Source: Meira nashicola (lineage: Eukaryota > Basidiomycota > Exobasidiomycetes > Exobasidiales > Brachybasidiaceae). Taken from it: a stretch of DNA of 64,000 nt. Of the stretch, positions 9,795 to 20,879 are shown in pieces. Within the stretch, counting starts at the first letter, position 1; each line of letters opens with the position of its first letter. The notes beneath the pieces are model-generated. The model was not told the DNA's origin and ran no database searches. It saw only the letters and a program-made list of their open reading frames with translations. The position numbers and the translations under genes are program-made. Where the stretch lies: positions 1 to 64,000 of the forward strand of contig BCJU01000005.1 of NCBI GenBank assembly GCA_001600355.1, in the 5' to 3' direction.

Positions 9795-12107
9795 ATGAGT
9801 GGCAGCACGCCAATAGGTCTTGGTGTCAGTGCTGCTTCATCGGCTACTTCACTGGCTGCTCCCGATCAAATCGCACCGGGATTCAGCCTAAGCCCTGGCG
9901 CAACATCCGATATGAGCAATGAAGCTGCTGCAGGTCATGCTTTCAGTAATTCATCTTCTTCCAACGGAGGCCCTTTGTTCGCACCTTTACGTCATCCATC
10001 TCCTCCTCAATCCTCGCCTGGAACGTTTCAGAATTCGACGAATAACGCTTCTACTCAATCACCTTCAACCAGAATCGTTGGAGGATTTGATGGCGCATTG
10101 ATGGAATCAAATTCTACAGAGAATACAACTGTTGATACCTCTTTACCGAGCGGGCATGTATCCAGACCTTCGAACGCATCAACGGTGAATGTGCCTACTA
10201 TAGGTTCAGGGCCAATATCCGCACCACCATCTAATACAGGCTTCAATGTAAACGTTCCTTCTTCATTTCCTAACTCAAGCTTGAACACAGGTGCAAACCC
10301 TATCGAAGAAGTGATTCCAACAACATTTGATGAAAGCACTCTTCGGGCGTTATGCGAATTGGATTGTGGTATGCCGTTACTGTATGATCGGATAAAACAG
10401 TCTATGGTAGCCGCAAATCACGCATCTGCTTTCTTCAAGAAGCGTGCAGTGATCGAAGAAGAATATGGAAGGAGTATGCTCAAGTTGGCAAAAGCAACAG
10501 GGGATGCATACGGAGCAAGTGAAGCAAAAGCAGGCTCTTACGTTTCGTCTTGGCAATCATTGATGCGAACACACGAAGTTTTGGGCGATAGTCGAATTCG
10601 ATTTGCACAAAAATTGATAGAAATTTCTGATGATTTGGCGAATCTTTCCAAAGAGGTGGACAAGAATCGAAAGTATGCAAGAGATACCGGCAATCGACTC
10701 GAAAGGAATTTACTTGACGCTGAGTCAAGTGTGGAAAAATCTAGAAATCGATTCGATTCGGCTGCTGAAGACTTGGAGAGATTGTTATTGCTCAAAAGCG
10801 GAGAAAGTGCAAAAGGTGGAGAATTGCACGGAACCAGTTCCTCTACCGGACCTCCTGGTAAGCGTACTTTGGGTAAAGCGATTGGCAAAAGTGGTTTATT
10901 GTTTAAAAATAAAAATCCTCAACAAATTCTTCGACAAGAGGAAGAAATACGCACAAGGACCTCGAATGCTAGCGATGCTTTCCGAAAAGAAGTTCTTTCA
11001 ACTCAAGGTGTCCGACAAGAATATTTCAATTTGCAGTTGCCCAGAATCTTACGTTCTCTCAAAGAAAGCTCGGAAGAGATTGATAATGGGCTACAATACC
11101 ACCTTTCTCGCTATGCATTCCTTTATGAAAGTACAATCTTGAGCGATGGAATGTCTATCACACCCGTTAGCAGCATGGATGGATCGACAGGATTAAAATC
11201 ATCTGTTGAATCAATTGACAATCGAGCGGATTTCAAATTATTCATGCAAAATTATCAAGTCTTACATGGCCGAGAGTACAAAGGACCACGACGTGAAGGG
11301 CCATACGAAGAAGGTTTCGTCCCTGCAAACGGATCTGGAAGCATATCAATGGCAGGAGGAGGAGGGAGCGGAACAGCTCCAGGATCAATTTTTGGCACTG
11401 TGGGCCGGCCTGGTCATACAACTCAATCCTCCATCTCTGCACCCACTCGTCCCATATTTGGTGTGCCATTAGCAGATCAAATGATACGCGATAATGTGGA
11501 CGTTCCTCCGATACTGGAAAAGTGTGCTGATGCGATAGAGCAAATTGGTATAGAGAACAAGGGAATTTACAGATTATCCGGAACAACCTCAAAAGTACAA
11601 AGGCTCAAAGCCAAATTCGATGCAGATTGGTCTGCAGTTGATTTACTCAATGACGAAGCCATGAATGATATCAATATCGTTGCTGGTTGTCTTAAGCTCT
11701 GGTTCCGCGAATTACCGGAACCTTTGATGACGTGGGAATTGTATGGAGGATTTATTGAAGCGGCAAAGATTGAAAATGATCGATTACGACATATTCGAAT
11801 GCACGAACGTGTAAACGATTTGCCTGATGCGAATTATGCTACCTTGAAATATTTGATGGGACATTTGGACAAAATTCGAGCGCAGGAATCGATAAATCAA
11901 ATGAGTGCATCTAATTTGGCCATCGTTTTTGGTCCAACTTTGCTTAGTCCGCCTCCACAATCACAAGGAACAGGTACTTCTTCTGATTCTGACCCTATGG
12001 GAAATCCTGTGGGAAGTGCGCATTTACAAGATATGTCTTTCCAATGCAAAGCTATAGAAACAATATTGGAGAGGTATGAGGCTATCTTTGTCGATGAAGG
12101 GGAATGA
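9795..12107 (+). CDS. F-BAR and RhoGAP domain protein (Rgd1-like)
   Basis: This encodes 770 residues in one exon. A Ser/Asn/Pro-rich disordered N-terminus (1-177) precedes an FCH/F-BAR module at about 178-445, starting with CELDCGMPLLYDRIKQS and YGRSMLKLAK. A Gly/Ser linker follows, then a RhoGAP domain at about 555-760. The GAP domain has the arginine finger in GIYRLSG (Arg593), the KLWFRELPEPL motif and ASNLAIVFGPTLL. Such proteins bind curved plasma membrane through the F-BAR dimer and switch off Rho GTPases, in yeasts Rho3/Rho4 for Rgd1, at growth sites and the division site. No DEP domain is seen, which argues for the Rgd1 rather than the Rgd2 type. The target GTPase cannot be read from sequence. 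Confidence 0.88.
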   Translation: MSGSTPIGLGVSAASSATSLAAPDQIAPGFSLSPGATSDMSNEAAAGHAFSNSSSSNGGPLFAPLRHPSPPQSSPGTFQNSTNNASTQSPSTRIVGGFDGALMESNSTENTTVDTSLPSGHVSRPSNASTVNVPTIGSGPISAPPSNTGFNVNVPSSFPNSSLNTGANPIEEVIPTTFDESTLRALCELDCGMPLLYDRIKQSMVAANHASAFFKKRAVIEEEYGRSMLKLAKATGDAYGASEAKAGSYVSSWQSLMRTHEVLGDSRIRFAQKLIEISDDLANLSKEVDKNRKYARDTGNRLERNLLDAESSVEKSRNRFDSAAEDLERLLLLKSGESAKGGELHGTSSSTGPPGKRTLGKAIGKSGLLFKNKNPQQILRQEEEIRTRTSNASDAFRKEVLSTQGVRQEYFNLQLPRILRSLKESSEEIDNGLQYHLSRYAFLYESTILSDGMSITPVSSMDGSTGLKSSVESIDNRADFKLFMQNYQVLHGREYKGPRREGPYEEGFVPANGSGSISMAGGGGSGTAPGSIFGTVGRPGHTTQSSISAPTRPIFGVPLADQMIRDNVDVPPILEKCADAIEQIGIENKGIYRLSGTTSKVQRLKAKFDADWSAVDLLNDEAMNDINIVAGCLKLWFRELPEPLMTWELYGGFIEAAKIENDRLRHIRMHERVNDLPDANYATLKYLMGHLDKIRAQESINQMSASNLAIVFGPTLLSPPPQSQGTGTSSDSDPMGNPVGSAHLQDMSFQCKAIETILERYEAIFVDEGE

Positions 12108-12982
12108 TGCTAAGCATTTCATTGTATACCAGTTGGAATTTCATTCTGTCCAATTGCTCTTCACTTTTTTTTATTCTTTTAAAATTCTGCCATTGCGATT
12201 TATTGCTCAATACAAGTATTTGTGTGAAAGACTGAAGTTCTTAAAAAGGTTTAGAAGCAGCATTCATCTCCGCTCAAACTCGCAATTAAACTTTTCTGCT
12301 GACGTAATGGGTACTTCACGTGTGTAATTTTCATATTTTAGAACAAATTATTTTTTTAATCTGCAGCGCGTGTCAATGATTCCTAGAAAGAACAAAAATT
12401 TGGGCTCATTGACGCGTGCGCTATGGTACAGTCCAATGCTCAAATGCTAAGCGCCGCGCAATTTTTTCCCTCTGTTCCGATTTCAAAGGTGAGTATATGC
12501 GCATTACATACAGACGATCTAAGTAGGAAATGTAAGAAGAGGCGCGCAGCGCTGCGCTTTTTTTTTCCTCTTGGGCGCAGCGAAGTTATTCTTTCTTGAT
12601 AGTGACCACCATCGAGAGGAGGGGGAATTGAGGAACTTCACCTTTGATTCTTAATCGACTCTTAACCAAAACATCAATAAATTTGGCCAAGAACATTCGT
12701 GTCTAAGGCTCAAATTTATTCTCAGACCAAGAAATATTTCAATTTTCTTGTTTCTCTAATTTTCATCTTTCTTTTCTTTTCTTTCATCTCGGTGCTCGAT
12801 TTGATCACAAGGACGATTTTGGAAAAAAAGAAAATTCTTTTTGTGCGACAAAGTTCGCCAACTTTCTCTCAATTTGAGAAACCAAAGAGTGTTTGCATTG
12901 GATTCAACTCACACAAGTCTCTGTTTTCATCGCCAAATTGCGCGTTGAAAGAAGGGATTGTTGAGTCAGTTTTTTACGATCC
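12108..12982. other. Intergenic and probable long 5' leader of eIF4G
   Basis: These 875 bp hold an ACGCGT site at 12412-12417, a perfect 14-bp GC palindrome at 12544-12557 followed by nine T, and a second GGGCGCAGCG at about 12574. From about 12600 to 12982 the strand is CT- and T-rich, as expected of a fungal promoter and leader. The open frame through 12699-13049 has no supported start and looks like chance. Confidence 0.45.
12544..12557. repeat. Perfect 14-bp GC palindrome followed by T9
   Basis: The two halves GCGCAGC and GCGCTGC are exact reverse complements with no spacer, and nine T follow at 12558-12566. In bacteria this would look like a terminator. In a fungal intergenic region a dimeric factor-binding site is more likely. 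Related GCGCAGC cores occur in other gaps of this window. Confidence 0.4.
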
Positions 12983-15900
12983 ATGTCAACCTCGCAGACG
13001 CCAACAAGTGCGTCAATTGCAGCTAAACAAACTGATAACAATACCTTGACTGATTCATCAAATGGTCAAAAGAATGGCTCGCCAAATTCTGGCATAGAAA
13101 ATAGTGGTGGCGTATCGGCTCGGGGNGGTGCACCTGTCAGTATGGCAAAAGGTCAGCTTACGAGCGGACAGAATGCCTCTCAAGCGATCAATTTCGGCAA
13201 TGTGCACGATCAAAATGCAGCCGCTTTCTCATCATCTCCTGCTGCACCAGCTCAATTGCAAAACGGTCCGCCAACGAAATTTGGTTCCGTCGCTGCTGCT
13301 GATGTGAAAGCCAAAGAGAAAGTCGTTGGATTTCCTGGATCCAAAAATGAAGGTACTCCGAGCCCTGCGCCACGTTCTATGGATTTCAATAAGCTCTTTC
13401 AGGCTGGAGGTGGTAACAGCAACAATAATGCCAACAAGACTGCAAGCACAAACACCGGAAATGCTCAACCTTCTAGCCAAAGTTTGTCTACCAATCAGGA
13501 AAATAGTTTGCCACCTTCTCCATCTGTTGCTCGATCCAATCAGAGTGCAATAAGATCCAACAATCGAATTTCATCTCATTCAGGTCAAACTGCTGGAACA
13601 CAAGGTCAAGGCGCCAACAATTCTGCCCCACGTGTCAATTCTGGTAACTATGGTGCTCATCAACAGCCACGCTCGCCACATGTGTCAGGAGCGCAAGTAC
13701 CTAACATGCAGCAGCATATGGGACATATGAATGGAAACGTGCAATGGCAAAATCAACAACAGCAACAAATGTATTATCCTCAGATGTACCATCAGCCGTA
13801 TGGATATGCTGGAATGCCACAGCAAATGCAACACATGGGTCAACCTTGGATGAACCCGCAAAGTGCAGGATCCTATGATAGTAGTCAAGGGCAACCAAGA
13901 TCTCCACGCAATCCCTCGGCCACCAGTGCAAATCAGAATGGCGGAAGCGGTGCTCCAACCAGTGTTACCAGTACAACGCCTGGTACACCTTCCGTGAGTT
14001 CAGCAACGGCAGGTTTATCTTCGCCTGCTTCTTCACACAGGAGCATACCCCATACACCTTCCAATTTAACCTCGCCTCCACCGCATCATATCGGCATGGG
14101 ACATCCACAAAACCGTCCACAAACATACCAAACACCTTCGAACTCCGGTATGGGCGCAATGGGTGGACCAGGATTCAGTACACATTCGCCTTCTCACTCA
14201 TTCAGTGCAAACTCAATGAGTGCAGCTGCTAGGCAATTCGAGCCTGGTCAAACAGTGCCTCTTCAGAAGCGTACAAGTAGCGCAATCAGAATTGTTGATC
14301 CAAACACAAAAGCAGCTGTTGAATTCAAATCTACACCCAAGAAGGAAGTACCATCAACACCTGGCACTCCTGTTCCCGCACCAGCAACACCTAGTACGCC
14401 AAATGTGGCTCCAGTAGCCTCATCTGCCGCAGCTCCAACTATTCCACCCGTGGCAGCCTTGACTGGCTCGCCTGCTCCTCCTGCGCGAAAGACAGGTGTA
14501 CCTATCACACCTTCTTCTGCTTCAAGCTTTGTTACACAAACACCTCCTTCTTCTGCTAAACTAGAGACATCTGACGATTTCATGAAAAAGGTTCGCGCAA
14601 AAGCTGAGGAAGCAAAGAGGCTCAAGGAAGAAAAGGCAGCTTCAGAGAATCAGCTGAAGGCAAAGGAAGAAGCTGAAAAGAAAGCAAAAGAAGACGGCGA
14701 AAAGTCACATTCGGCCAAATCTCAAGACGGCGCAGATGTAGAAAAGAGTAGCTCTGACGTTCCAGAGATCAATTCAAAAGTAAAAGCAGAAACTGTTGTC
14801 GCTTCGTTAGAATCACAAGATCAAGGCAAGAAAATAGAGGCCGATGCAACAAAAGCAGCACCTGAAACGGCTTCTTCAACCATTGACGAAAGTACATCCG
14901 TATCTCAATCCAAACCAGACTCATTGGCCGCTCCCACTATCTCAACACCCTTCAAAGGATCTGCAGCTGATGTTGAAAGAATGGCAAGAGAAGCTTCTTC
15001 TGTACCTTCTACCCCGATGGAAGGTAGTGCACCTCGCTTGCCGCCTACGCCCCGAACCCCTGGAACACCTGGATTTGCCAATTTACCTGCTAAGCCTATG
15101 AGTTCAATGGGAAGCACAAGTACGCCAAATAGCAATGCCACGTTAACACCCGGTAATGCGGCAACCACTTTTGCTGCTGTTAGCGGAGCAAGTAATGGTA
15201 TCAAGTTGGATAGCGAAGCCTTGGAAAAGAAGAAAAAGGCAGCGCCAACTCAGTTAGATATCGCTTCAGCACAAAATGAAAGAACTACGTCGACCGATGT
15301 TCCAATGTCTGCCGCATCCGTTGCTCTGGGCTCTGCAAGGTTTATCGATGATATTAGCAAGGTCTCTTACCCTGATAAGATTCAATCACCTCGTGCTGGC
15401 TTGAATGAGACGGCTGAGCCCGGAAAATTCCGCTATGATCGAGACTTCTTGTTACAATTCATGGGAGTATATAAAGAAAGACCAAATGATCTACCGCCAC
15501 TAGCATCGATCGGAATGGACAGCAGCCAAGCAGCACCATCGCGCGGTCAGCCCGGCAGACGCCCTTCTGGTATGGGCCCACCTGCTGCACCTGGAAGGAG
15601 CGGTTCAGTGGGATTGGGATTAGGATCTGGCTTTGGAGGTGGAAAAGGAGGAATGGGACAATTCAGTTATCCAGGAAAGACGAGCGAGGAACGATTTGCG
15701 GCCTCAAACAGAGGGGGAGCTGGATCGTTTGGAAGTAGCGGTCCTATGGGAGCTTTCAGTGCTGGAGCAAGATCACAACCTCTCTCTAGAGCAGGTAGCG
15801 GAAGTAATGCAATTCCATCGCGAGAGGCAATGGGAACAGGTGTTCCAAGCGGGGGCAGAACGAGTAGTAGACGCGGAAAAGATCGCAGAGATCCAGGACG

Positions 15901-17890
15901 ATCAGGTGTCAATCCACCGGAAAAAGGCGGGCCTACTATTCCAGAAGATCAAGTTGTTCCATTGGCTAATTCTGAAAACAGATGGGTTGGTAATCGTGGT
16001 ACAAACTTGAAAGCTGATTCGCCTGAATTGGTGACAAGAAAGGTCAAAAGTTTGTTGAACAAGTTGACTATGGAAAGATTCGATTCAATTAGTATGCAAA
16101 TCTTGGAATGGGCTAATAAATCAGTTGATGAAAAAGACGGTCAAACGCTAAGAATAGTGATTGCTATGATTTTCGAAAAAGCAACAGACGAAGCAGCTTG
16201 GTCAGAAATGTACGCCACACTATGTCGCAAAATTATGGAGAAGCTCGACCCTAACATTCAAGACGAGAACATCAAGACCAACGATGACAAACCTGTCATG
16301 GGTGGACATTTGTTCCGCAAATACCTCGTTAATCGTTGTCAAGAAGATTTCGAACGTGGATGGCAACAAAGAGACGCAACTGCAGCTGCTGCCAAAAGCA
16401 AAGAGGCTGAAGATTTGGCAAAGAAGGCACAAAATGAAAAGGCAGCTGCTGAAGCAAAAGAAGCAGAGGCAAGAGGTGAAAAAGCAGATGAGCCAAAAGA
16501 AGCAGAATTACTCTCTGACGAATATTATGAAGCACAAAAAGCCAAGAGAAGAGGGTTGGGTTTGGTTCGATTCATTGGTGAATTGTTCAAATTCTCTATG
16601 CTTACTGAAAAGATTATGCATTTATGTATTCAAAAGATGTTAAGCAACGCTACCACACCCGAAGAAGAAGAAATTGAAAGTCTTTGCAAGCTCTTGACCA
16701 CCGTTGGTAAATTGTTGGATGAAGGCAAAGCAAGAAATTACGTCGATGTTTACTTTGAACGTATGAACAGCATGATGAGTCACGCTTCAATGACGGCTAG
16801 AATGAAATTCATGTTGCAAGATGTCATTGAATTGCGACAAAGCAATTGGAAACCACGTCATACCAATGCCGCACCAAAGACGATTGCTCAGATCCACGAG
16901 GATGCAGCGAAGGCAAAGAGACAAGCAGAATTGGAGAGCTCACGTGTACAAATGGGCGGTTCAATGTCTCGTGGCGGATCAAGACGTGGTCAGCAAAGAG
17001 AACAATACGGCGCGGATGGTTTCATCACTGTAGGTAATCAACCAGCTCCTCCCGTTCACCAAAGTAAGGCAGGAAACTTGTCAGCATTCGGTAAAGGTAT
17101 CGATAGAAGTGGCTCTCATCGTCCCATGTCAGTCGGACCTCAAAGCGTATTTGCACGCAAGAATCAAAAGTCCGACGATGGTAGCAACCCACCTTCTCGA
17201 ACAGCATCATCTCAGAATATCTTCTCACTGTTAAGTGGAGCAGGCGATGGATCTGATGCCGCTCAAAATGAAGAAACAGCTGCACCTAGCGGCCGTCCAA
17301 AACTCAATCTAGCAAAGAGAACCAAGCCATTGCCCGGATCGGAAGAAAATGAAAAGGATGGTGAAGATGCAGCCAAAGACGGTGAAGATGTCGAGGGTGA
17401 AGATGAAGATGATGAGGATGAAGTTGACGATGAAGATCAAGCTGAAGAGACAGAATTGTCTGAAGAGGATGCCAAGAGAAAGATTGACAATGATATCAAA
17501 GAATTCTTGGAAGTGAAAGATATTAGTGAAGGTGAATTGGCTATGCAAGGTTTACCTTCATCTCGTAGAAGTCAATTCATCGATAAGATTGTTGAAGTTG
17601 TTCTAAATCGCAAAGAAGACGAAGTGAAATTGGTGGGAAGCTTATTCGAAAAGGCACATCAATCTGGTCTTCTCGATGAGACAATGGTGGAAACAGGTCT
17701 GAAAGATCACATCGAATACTTGGATGATATTTCGATAGATGTTCCAAGTGCATATTCTTTCATGGCAATCTTGCTTGTTTCGTCTGGACTAAGTAAAGAC
17801 AAAATTGAATCATTGGCTTCAACAATTCAAGGCGAAGGTCTCAAGCCGCCAAAAGATCGATTGATGGCAAAGGTTGAAGAATTATTGTAA
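12983..17890 (+). CDS. Translation initiation factor eIF4G
   Basis: This encodes 1,635 residues in one exon. A long Gln/Asn/Ser/Pro-rich, disordered N-terminus with MQQHMGHMNG-type tracts would be the RNA- and Pab1-binding part. An acidic/Lys coiled stretch lies at about 530-570. The eIF4E-binding motif YDRDFLL starts at Tyr818 and fits Y-x4-L-hydrophobic. A Gly/Arg-rich linker leads to the MIF4G domain (about 1015-1270), which binds eIF4A, and an SR/RG-rich stretch follows. A C-terminal MA3 domain (about 1495-1635) starts at KRKIDNDIKEFL; an MA3 domain is not found in budding-yeast eIF4G. The protein bridges cap-binding eIF4E, eIF4A and the 40S subunit. One base (13126) is N. It is the third base of a GGN codon, so Gly is read whatever it is. 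Confidence 0.93.
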   Translation: MSTSQTPTSASIAAKQTDNNTLTDSSNGQKNGSPNSGIENSGGVSARXGAPVSMAKGQLTSGQNASQAINFGNVHDQNAAAFSSSPAAPAQLQNGPPTKFGSVAAADVKAKEKVVGFPGSKNEGTPSPAPRSMDFNKLFQAGGGNSNNNANKTASTNTGNAQPSSQSLSTNQENSLPPSPSVARSNQSAIRSNNRISSHSGQTAGTQGQGANNSAPRVNSGNYGAHQQPRSPHVSGAQVPNMQQHMGHMNGNVQWQNQQQQQMYYPQMYHQPYGYAGMPQQMQHMGQPWMNPQSAGSYDSSQGQPRSPRNPSATSANQNGGSGAPTSVTSTTPGTPSVSSATAGLSSPASSHRSIPHTPSNLTSPPPHHIGMGHPQNRPQTYQTPSNSGMGAMGGPGFSTHSPSHSFSANSMSAAARQFEPGQTVPLQKRTSSAIRIVDPNTKAAVEFKSTPKKEVPSTPGTPVPAPATPSTPNVAPVASSAAAPTIPPVAALTGSPAPPARKTGVPITPSSASSFVTQTPPSSAKLETSDDFMKKVRAKAEEAKRLKEEKAASENQLKAKEEAEKKAKEDGEKSHSAKSQDGADVEKSSSDVPEINSKVKAETVVASLESQDQGKKIEADATKAAPETASSTIDESTSVSQSKPDSLAAPTISTPFKGSAADVERMAREASSVPSTPMEGSAPRLPPTPRTPGTPGFANLPAKPMSSMGSTSTPNSNATLTPGNAATTFAAVSGASNGIKLDSEALEKKKKAAPTQLDIASAQNERTTSTDVPMSAASVALGSARFIDDISKVSYPDKIQSPRAGLNETAEPGKFRYDRDFLLQFMGVYKERPNDLPPLASIGMDSSQAAPSRGQPGRRPSGMGPPAAPGRSGSVGLGLGSGFGGGKGGMGQFSYPGKTSEERFAASNRGGAGSFGSSGPMGAFSAGARSQPLSRAGSGSNAIPSREAMGTGVPSGGRTSSRRGKDRRDPGRSGVNPPEKGGPTIPEDQVVPLANSENRWVGNRGTNLKADSPELVTRKVKSLLNKLTMERFDSISMQILEWANKSVDEKDGQTLRIVIAMIFEKATDEAAWSEMYATLCRKIMEKLDPNIQDENIKTNDDKPVMGGHLFRKYLVNRCQEDFERGWQQRDATAAAAKSKEAEDLAKKAQNEKAAAEAKEAEARGEKADEPKEAELLSDEYYEAQKAKRRGLGLVRFIGELFKFSMLTEKIMHLCIQKMLSNATTPEEEEIESLCKLLTTVGKLLDEGKARNYVDVYFERMNSMMSHASMTARMKFMLQDVIELRQSNWKPRHTNAAPKTIAQIHEDAAKAKRQAELESSRVQMGGSMSRGGSRRGQQREQYGADGFITVGNQPAPPVHQSKAGNLSAFGKGIDRSGSHRPMSVGPQSVFARKNQKSDDGSNPPSRTASSQNIFSLLSGAGDGSDAAQNEETAAPSGRPKLNLAKRTKPLPGSEENEKDGEDAAKDGEDVEGEDEDDEDEVDDEDQAEETELSEEDAKRKIDNDIKEFLEVKDISEGELAMQGLPSSRRSQFIDKIVEVVLNRKEDEVKLVGSLFEKAHQSGLLDETMVETGLKDHIEYLDDISIDVPSAYSFMAILLVSSGLSKDKIESLASTIQGEGLKPPKDRLMAKVEELL

Positions 17891-18485
17891 AACGATATTT
17901 GTTTCGCTTTCTGCGCGTCATCATATCTGGAACATTTCACTTTTCTTTGATACCATTCTCCATGCACAATTTTTCCTGTCATCATCGCAAAACATTATGC
18001 TGTTCATCATTGTACAGAATTCTCCTTTTCCTCGTACAACATCAATTGTATGACGAATCAAAAATTGTATGCCGTATAGAAGGCTTTCAGCTCCCTACCC
18101 TATGATAAATTTATTCATATTCCTAAAAGCAGTGTGAAGAGTAGAATAGAAACATATTTGAGATCACGTTCGAGCATTGTTAGCTTTGTGCACCCAAACC
18201 TTGACGAAAGTGGGGTAGATTAGGACTATGTACAGACTGCATGCCTTCTTTTGTGGTACATAAACGCGTTCAAGTAGACTAAGAACAAGCTATTTGATCA
18301 GCAGCAGCTAAGGAGCCGCCCAATTAAGCAGCAGATCTAGGTCCAGATTTAGGCTTTATTTCGCCGCATAAAAGTTACGTGCACATGTACACTAGCTAAA
18401 ATGCGATGGGGCTTTCTTCTTTTGCCTCTATCATGATCACATATCAATTTCACACCATCAAATTGGTCACGTTGATCTCAAAAAT
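17891..18485. other. Intergenic, 3' of eIF4G and promoter of Sec14-like gene
   Basis: These 595 bp have a T-rich 3' flank, an ACGCGT site at 18264-18269 and no convincing coding frame. I see no RNA gene. Confidence 0.45.
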
Positions 18486-20737
18486 ATGACATCTCATCAA
18501 GTGGATCTAACTGGAACGAGGGGTAAGTATTCACATTGATCTGCAGAATGAAGTAAACATGTTTTTTGTTCATAACAACGTCGGCTAATCAAATTCTTTT
18601 CCATCTGAATACAGATAATCTTACCCTTGCCCAGACTCGAGCTCTTTATAGATTATGGCATCGATTCTTTCGTCTTTGTGAGATGCCTGCGGGATCTTTA
18701 GGTGGTATGCATGCGGATGACTCTGTGGATAGCAGCAAAAAGACATCTTCAAAAGAAATTGCCAAACAACCTTCTACTTCCTCTTTAGGTGAAAACTTGA
18801 CTGGAACTCCGGCTCAAAACGACGAAAAGGTTTCTCAAAGGCGATCAGAAGACCTTCTTCGTAATACAGCTTCTACTTCTTTTAGAGCGGGAAGTAGTAC
18901 AACGACAGATGCAAGTTACGGTAAGCCGCTGCAAAGACAATCTTCTAGTGTACGTCAAATTGATGAACGTGGAAGTCATATTCCAAAAGATGACCGAGTA
19001 AAGGATGAGCTAAAGACATTAGAAGAGGCAAAAGAGATGCGTGAATTCTTGGAAAGATATGGAGGTGAACGATTGCGACAAATCTTCTGGGAAATGGTAA
19101 AGGGAGAACATCCAGACGCTATCATGCTACGATTCTTACGTGCTCGTAAATGGAATGTGGATAGAGCGATTGCTGTGATTGGCAGTACGGCGGCATTTCG
19201 AGCCGATAATGATGTTGCTGCTATATTACGTGGTGGTGAATTGGCATTGACGAGTACACGTGGTGGAACAAATATGTTGGCAAACGGTATTTCTTACATT
19301 TACGGCGCAACATCTATTGGCGAACCAGTCTACATTATCGAAGTAGGCAATCATTTCTCACATAATCAAACACAACAAGAGCTCAAAAAAGGTGTTATCT
19401 TTCTACAAGAGACTCTGCAATTGCTCATGCCTCCGCCGATAGAGAGAAAGGTTGTCATTTTTAATATGAACGAATTCGGAATTCGAAATATGGATTGGTG
19501 GTGTGTTTTCTTTATGGTAAAAACGATGGAGAGTTATTACGTCGAAACTTTGGCACGCGTTTACGTTCATGGAGCTCCTTGGATATTCAGGCCAATCTGG
19601 GCAATTTTGAAGCCATTGTTGGATCCTGTCGTGCGAGATAAGGTTCGCTTGACTTTCTCAGCAGAAGAACTTGCAGAACATGTTCCTTTTAACCATTTAC
19701 CAAAGGGATCGATGCGAGGTGGAATGGATTGGAAATTTCAATGGCCTACACCGGACCCACACGAAAATGATCAACAAAATGATACCACAACTAGGGATAC
19801 TCTCCAACAAGAGTACATGGCTGTAGCAGCAGAATTTGAAGCAGCAACGAAAGAGATTGCAACAATGTACGCACGTGCTTCTTTGATGCGACGAAGGGAC
19901 AATTCTAGTAGAAGAGGAGCGGCTAGACATGACTTTTCTTTATCATCTGACGAAGAAGACGAAGATGTTTTGTACAACTCGCAGAGCCGAAGACCGAGTG
20001 ATGGCACGATATTGACGTCTGGAGGACAAACAAATGTCAATGCATCAACGGATGACATCGGAACAAGCTTGAAAGCAAAAAGGGATGTGTTGGCTACTAA
20101 GTTAAGAGTTGCATTTTTGAGGCTACGTCCGTATATCGTTGGCAAAAGTATGGTTGATAGATGGAATGTAATTAAAGATGATGGGAGGATCGTATGGAAT
20201 TATAAGTCAGTCGATGGCGAGGAAGAGGAGCAGGTATTGGGAGAAGGAACAACTCTGCCCGAATTACAGCGGAATTTGGAAATGATAGACGAAGCATCTG
20301 CTCAAAACGAGGCTAATAATGATGTTGACGCTACTTCTTCAAACCATCGAAGGACGCCAACATTACCTTCCGCTTTAAGCTCGGGCCATTTGCCAGGTCA
20401 GCAGATGGCAAATGCTTCCAATAGCGCTCTCGCTTCAGCCACCTCTGCCGGCAATGGATCGCCGAATGAGATGAATAGACGACAGCAGAGGCTAAAAAAT
20501 CGATCCCGACCTAGTACAGGAGCTCTAGAAGCAAATGAAGCTGCCAAAGAATCGACCGAAGATGGGACAAACACAGATGGAAAGGAGAATGGAAATTTGT
20601 CTTCAGTGGAACAATTGTCAGAAACGCTACAATCTAAAGTGAACATGAACAAAGATTCAAACGATGACACGGATGGTTCTAATTCACCTGTTCCTGTACA
20701 CCCGCTTCATCAGTCTTCTCTTTCGCAGGAAAGGTGA
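18486..20737 (+). CDS. Sec14-type CRAL-TRIO lipid-transfer protein, two exons
   Basis: Coding exons are 18486-18522 and 18615-20737, giving 719 residues. The open frame could start at a later ATG (18566), but that would lie inside the intron. Splicing from 18522 (donor GTAAGT) to 18615 gives a start reading MTSHQVDLTGTR-DNLTLAQ, the usual 'G-x-x-x-NLT-x-x-Q' opening of Sec14 relatives. A CRAL-TRIO N domain follows (about 165-205, MLRFLRARKWNVDRAI), then the lipid-binding lobe (about 240-400) with NMNEFGIRNMDWW and the YYVETLARVYVHGAPWIF helix. The C-terminal 300 residues are acidic, Ser-rich and low in complexity. Family proteins move phosphatidylinositol and another lipid between membranes. 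It resembles the fungal Csr1/Pdr16-like group with an extended tail; the ligand is unknown. It converges with HSE1. Confidence 0.85.
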
Positions 20738-20879
20738 GCACTTCTAATAGTTGGAATTTTTGTCTGATTTTGTAGAATCATTCACAATGTCGTTTTTATA
20801 ATAGCATTACTGTACAGCACAAAGATGTATAAAGTTTCAAGCCACCTGAGAATTTGTGTCTGTTAGCCTAAGCAAATGA

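Noticed and set aside
10630..11142. 170-codon frame inside the F-BAR/RhoGAP gene
   Set aside because: It overlaps the F-BAR coding frame and has no domain of its own.
12544..12566. Palindrome plus T-run as an intrinsic terminator
   Set aside because: The window is a fungal nuclear genome. Such terminators belong to bacteria, and the site lies in a leader region, not after a gene end.
18566..18614. ATG at 18566 as start of the Sec14-like protein
   Set aside because: It lies inside an intron bounded by GTAAGT and ACAG. The spliced start gives the family's usual N-terminus.
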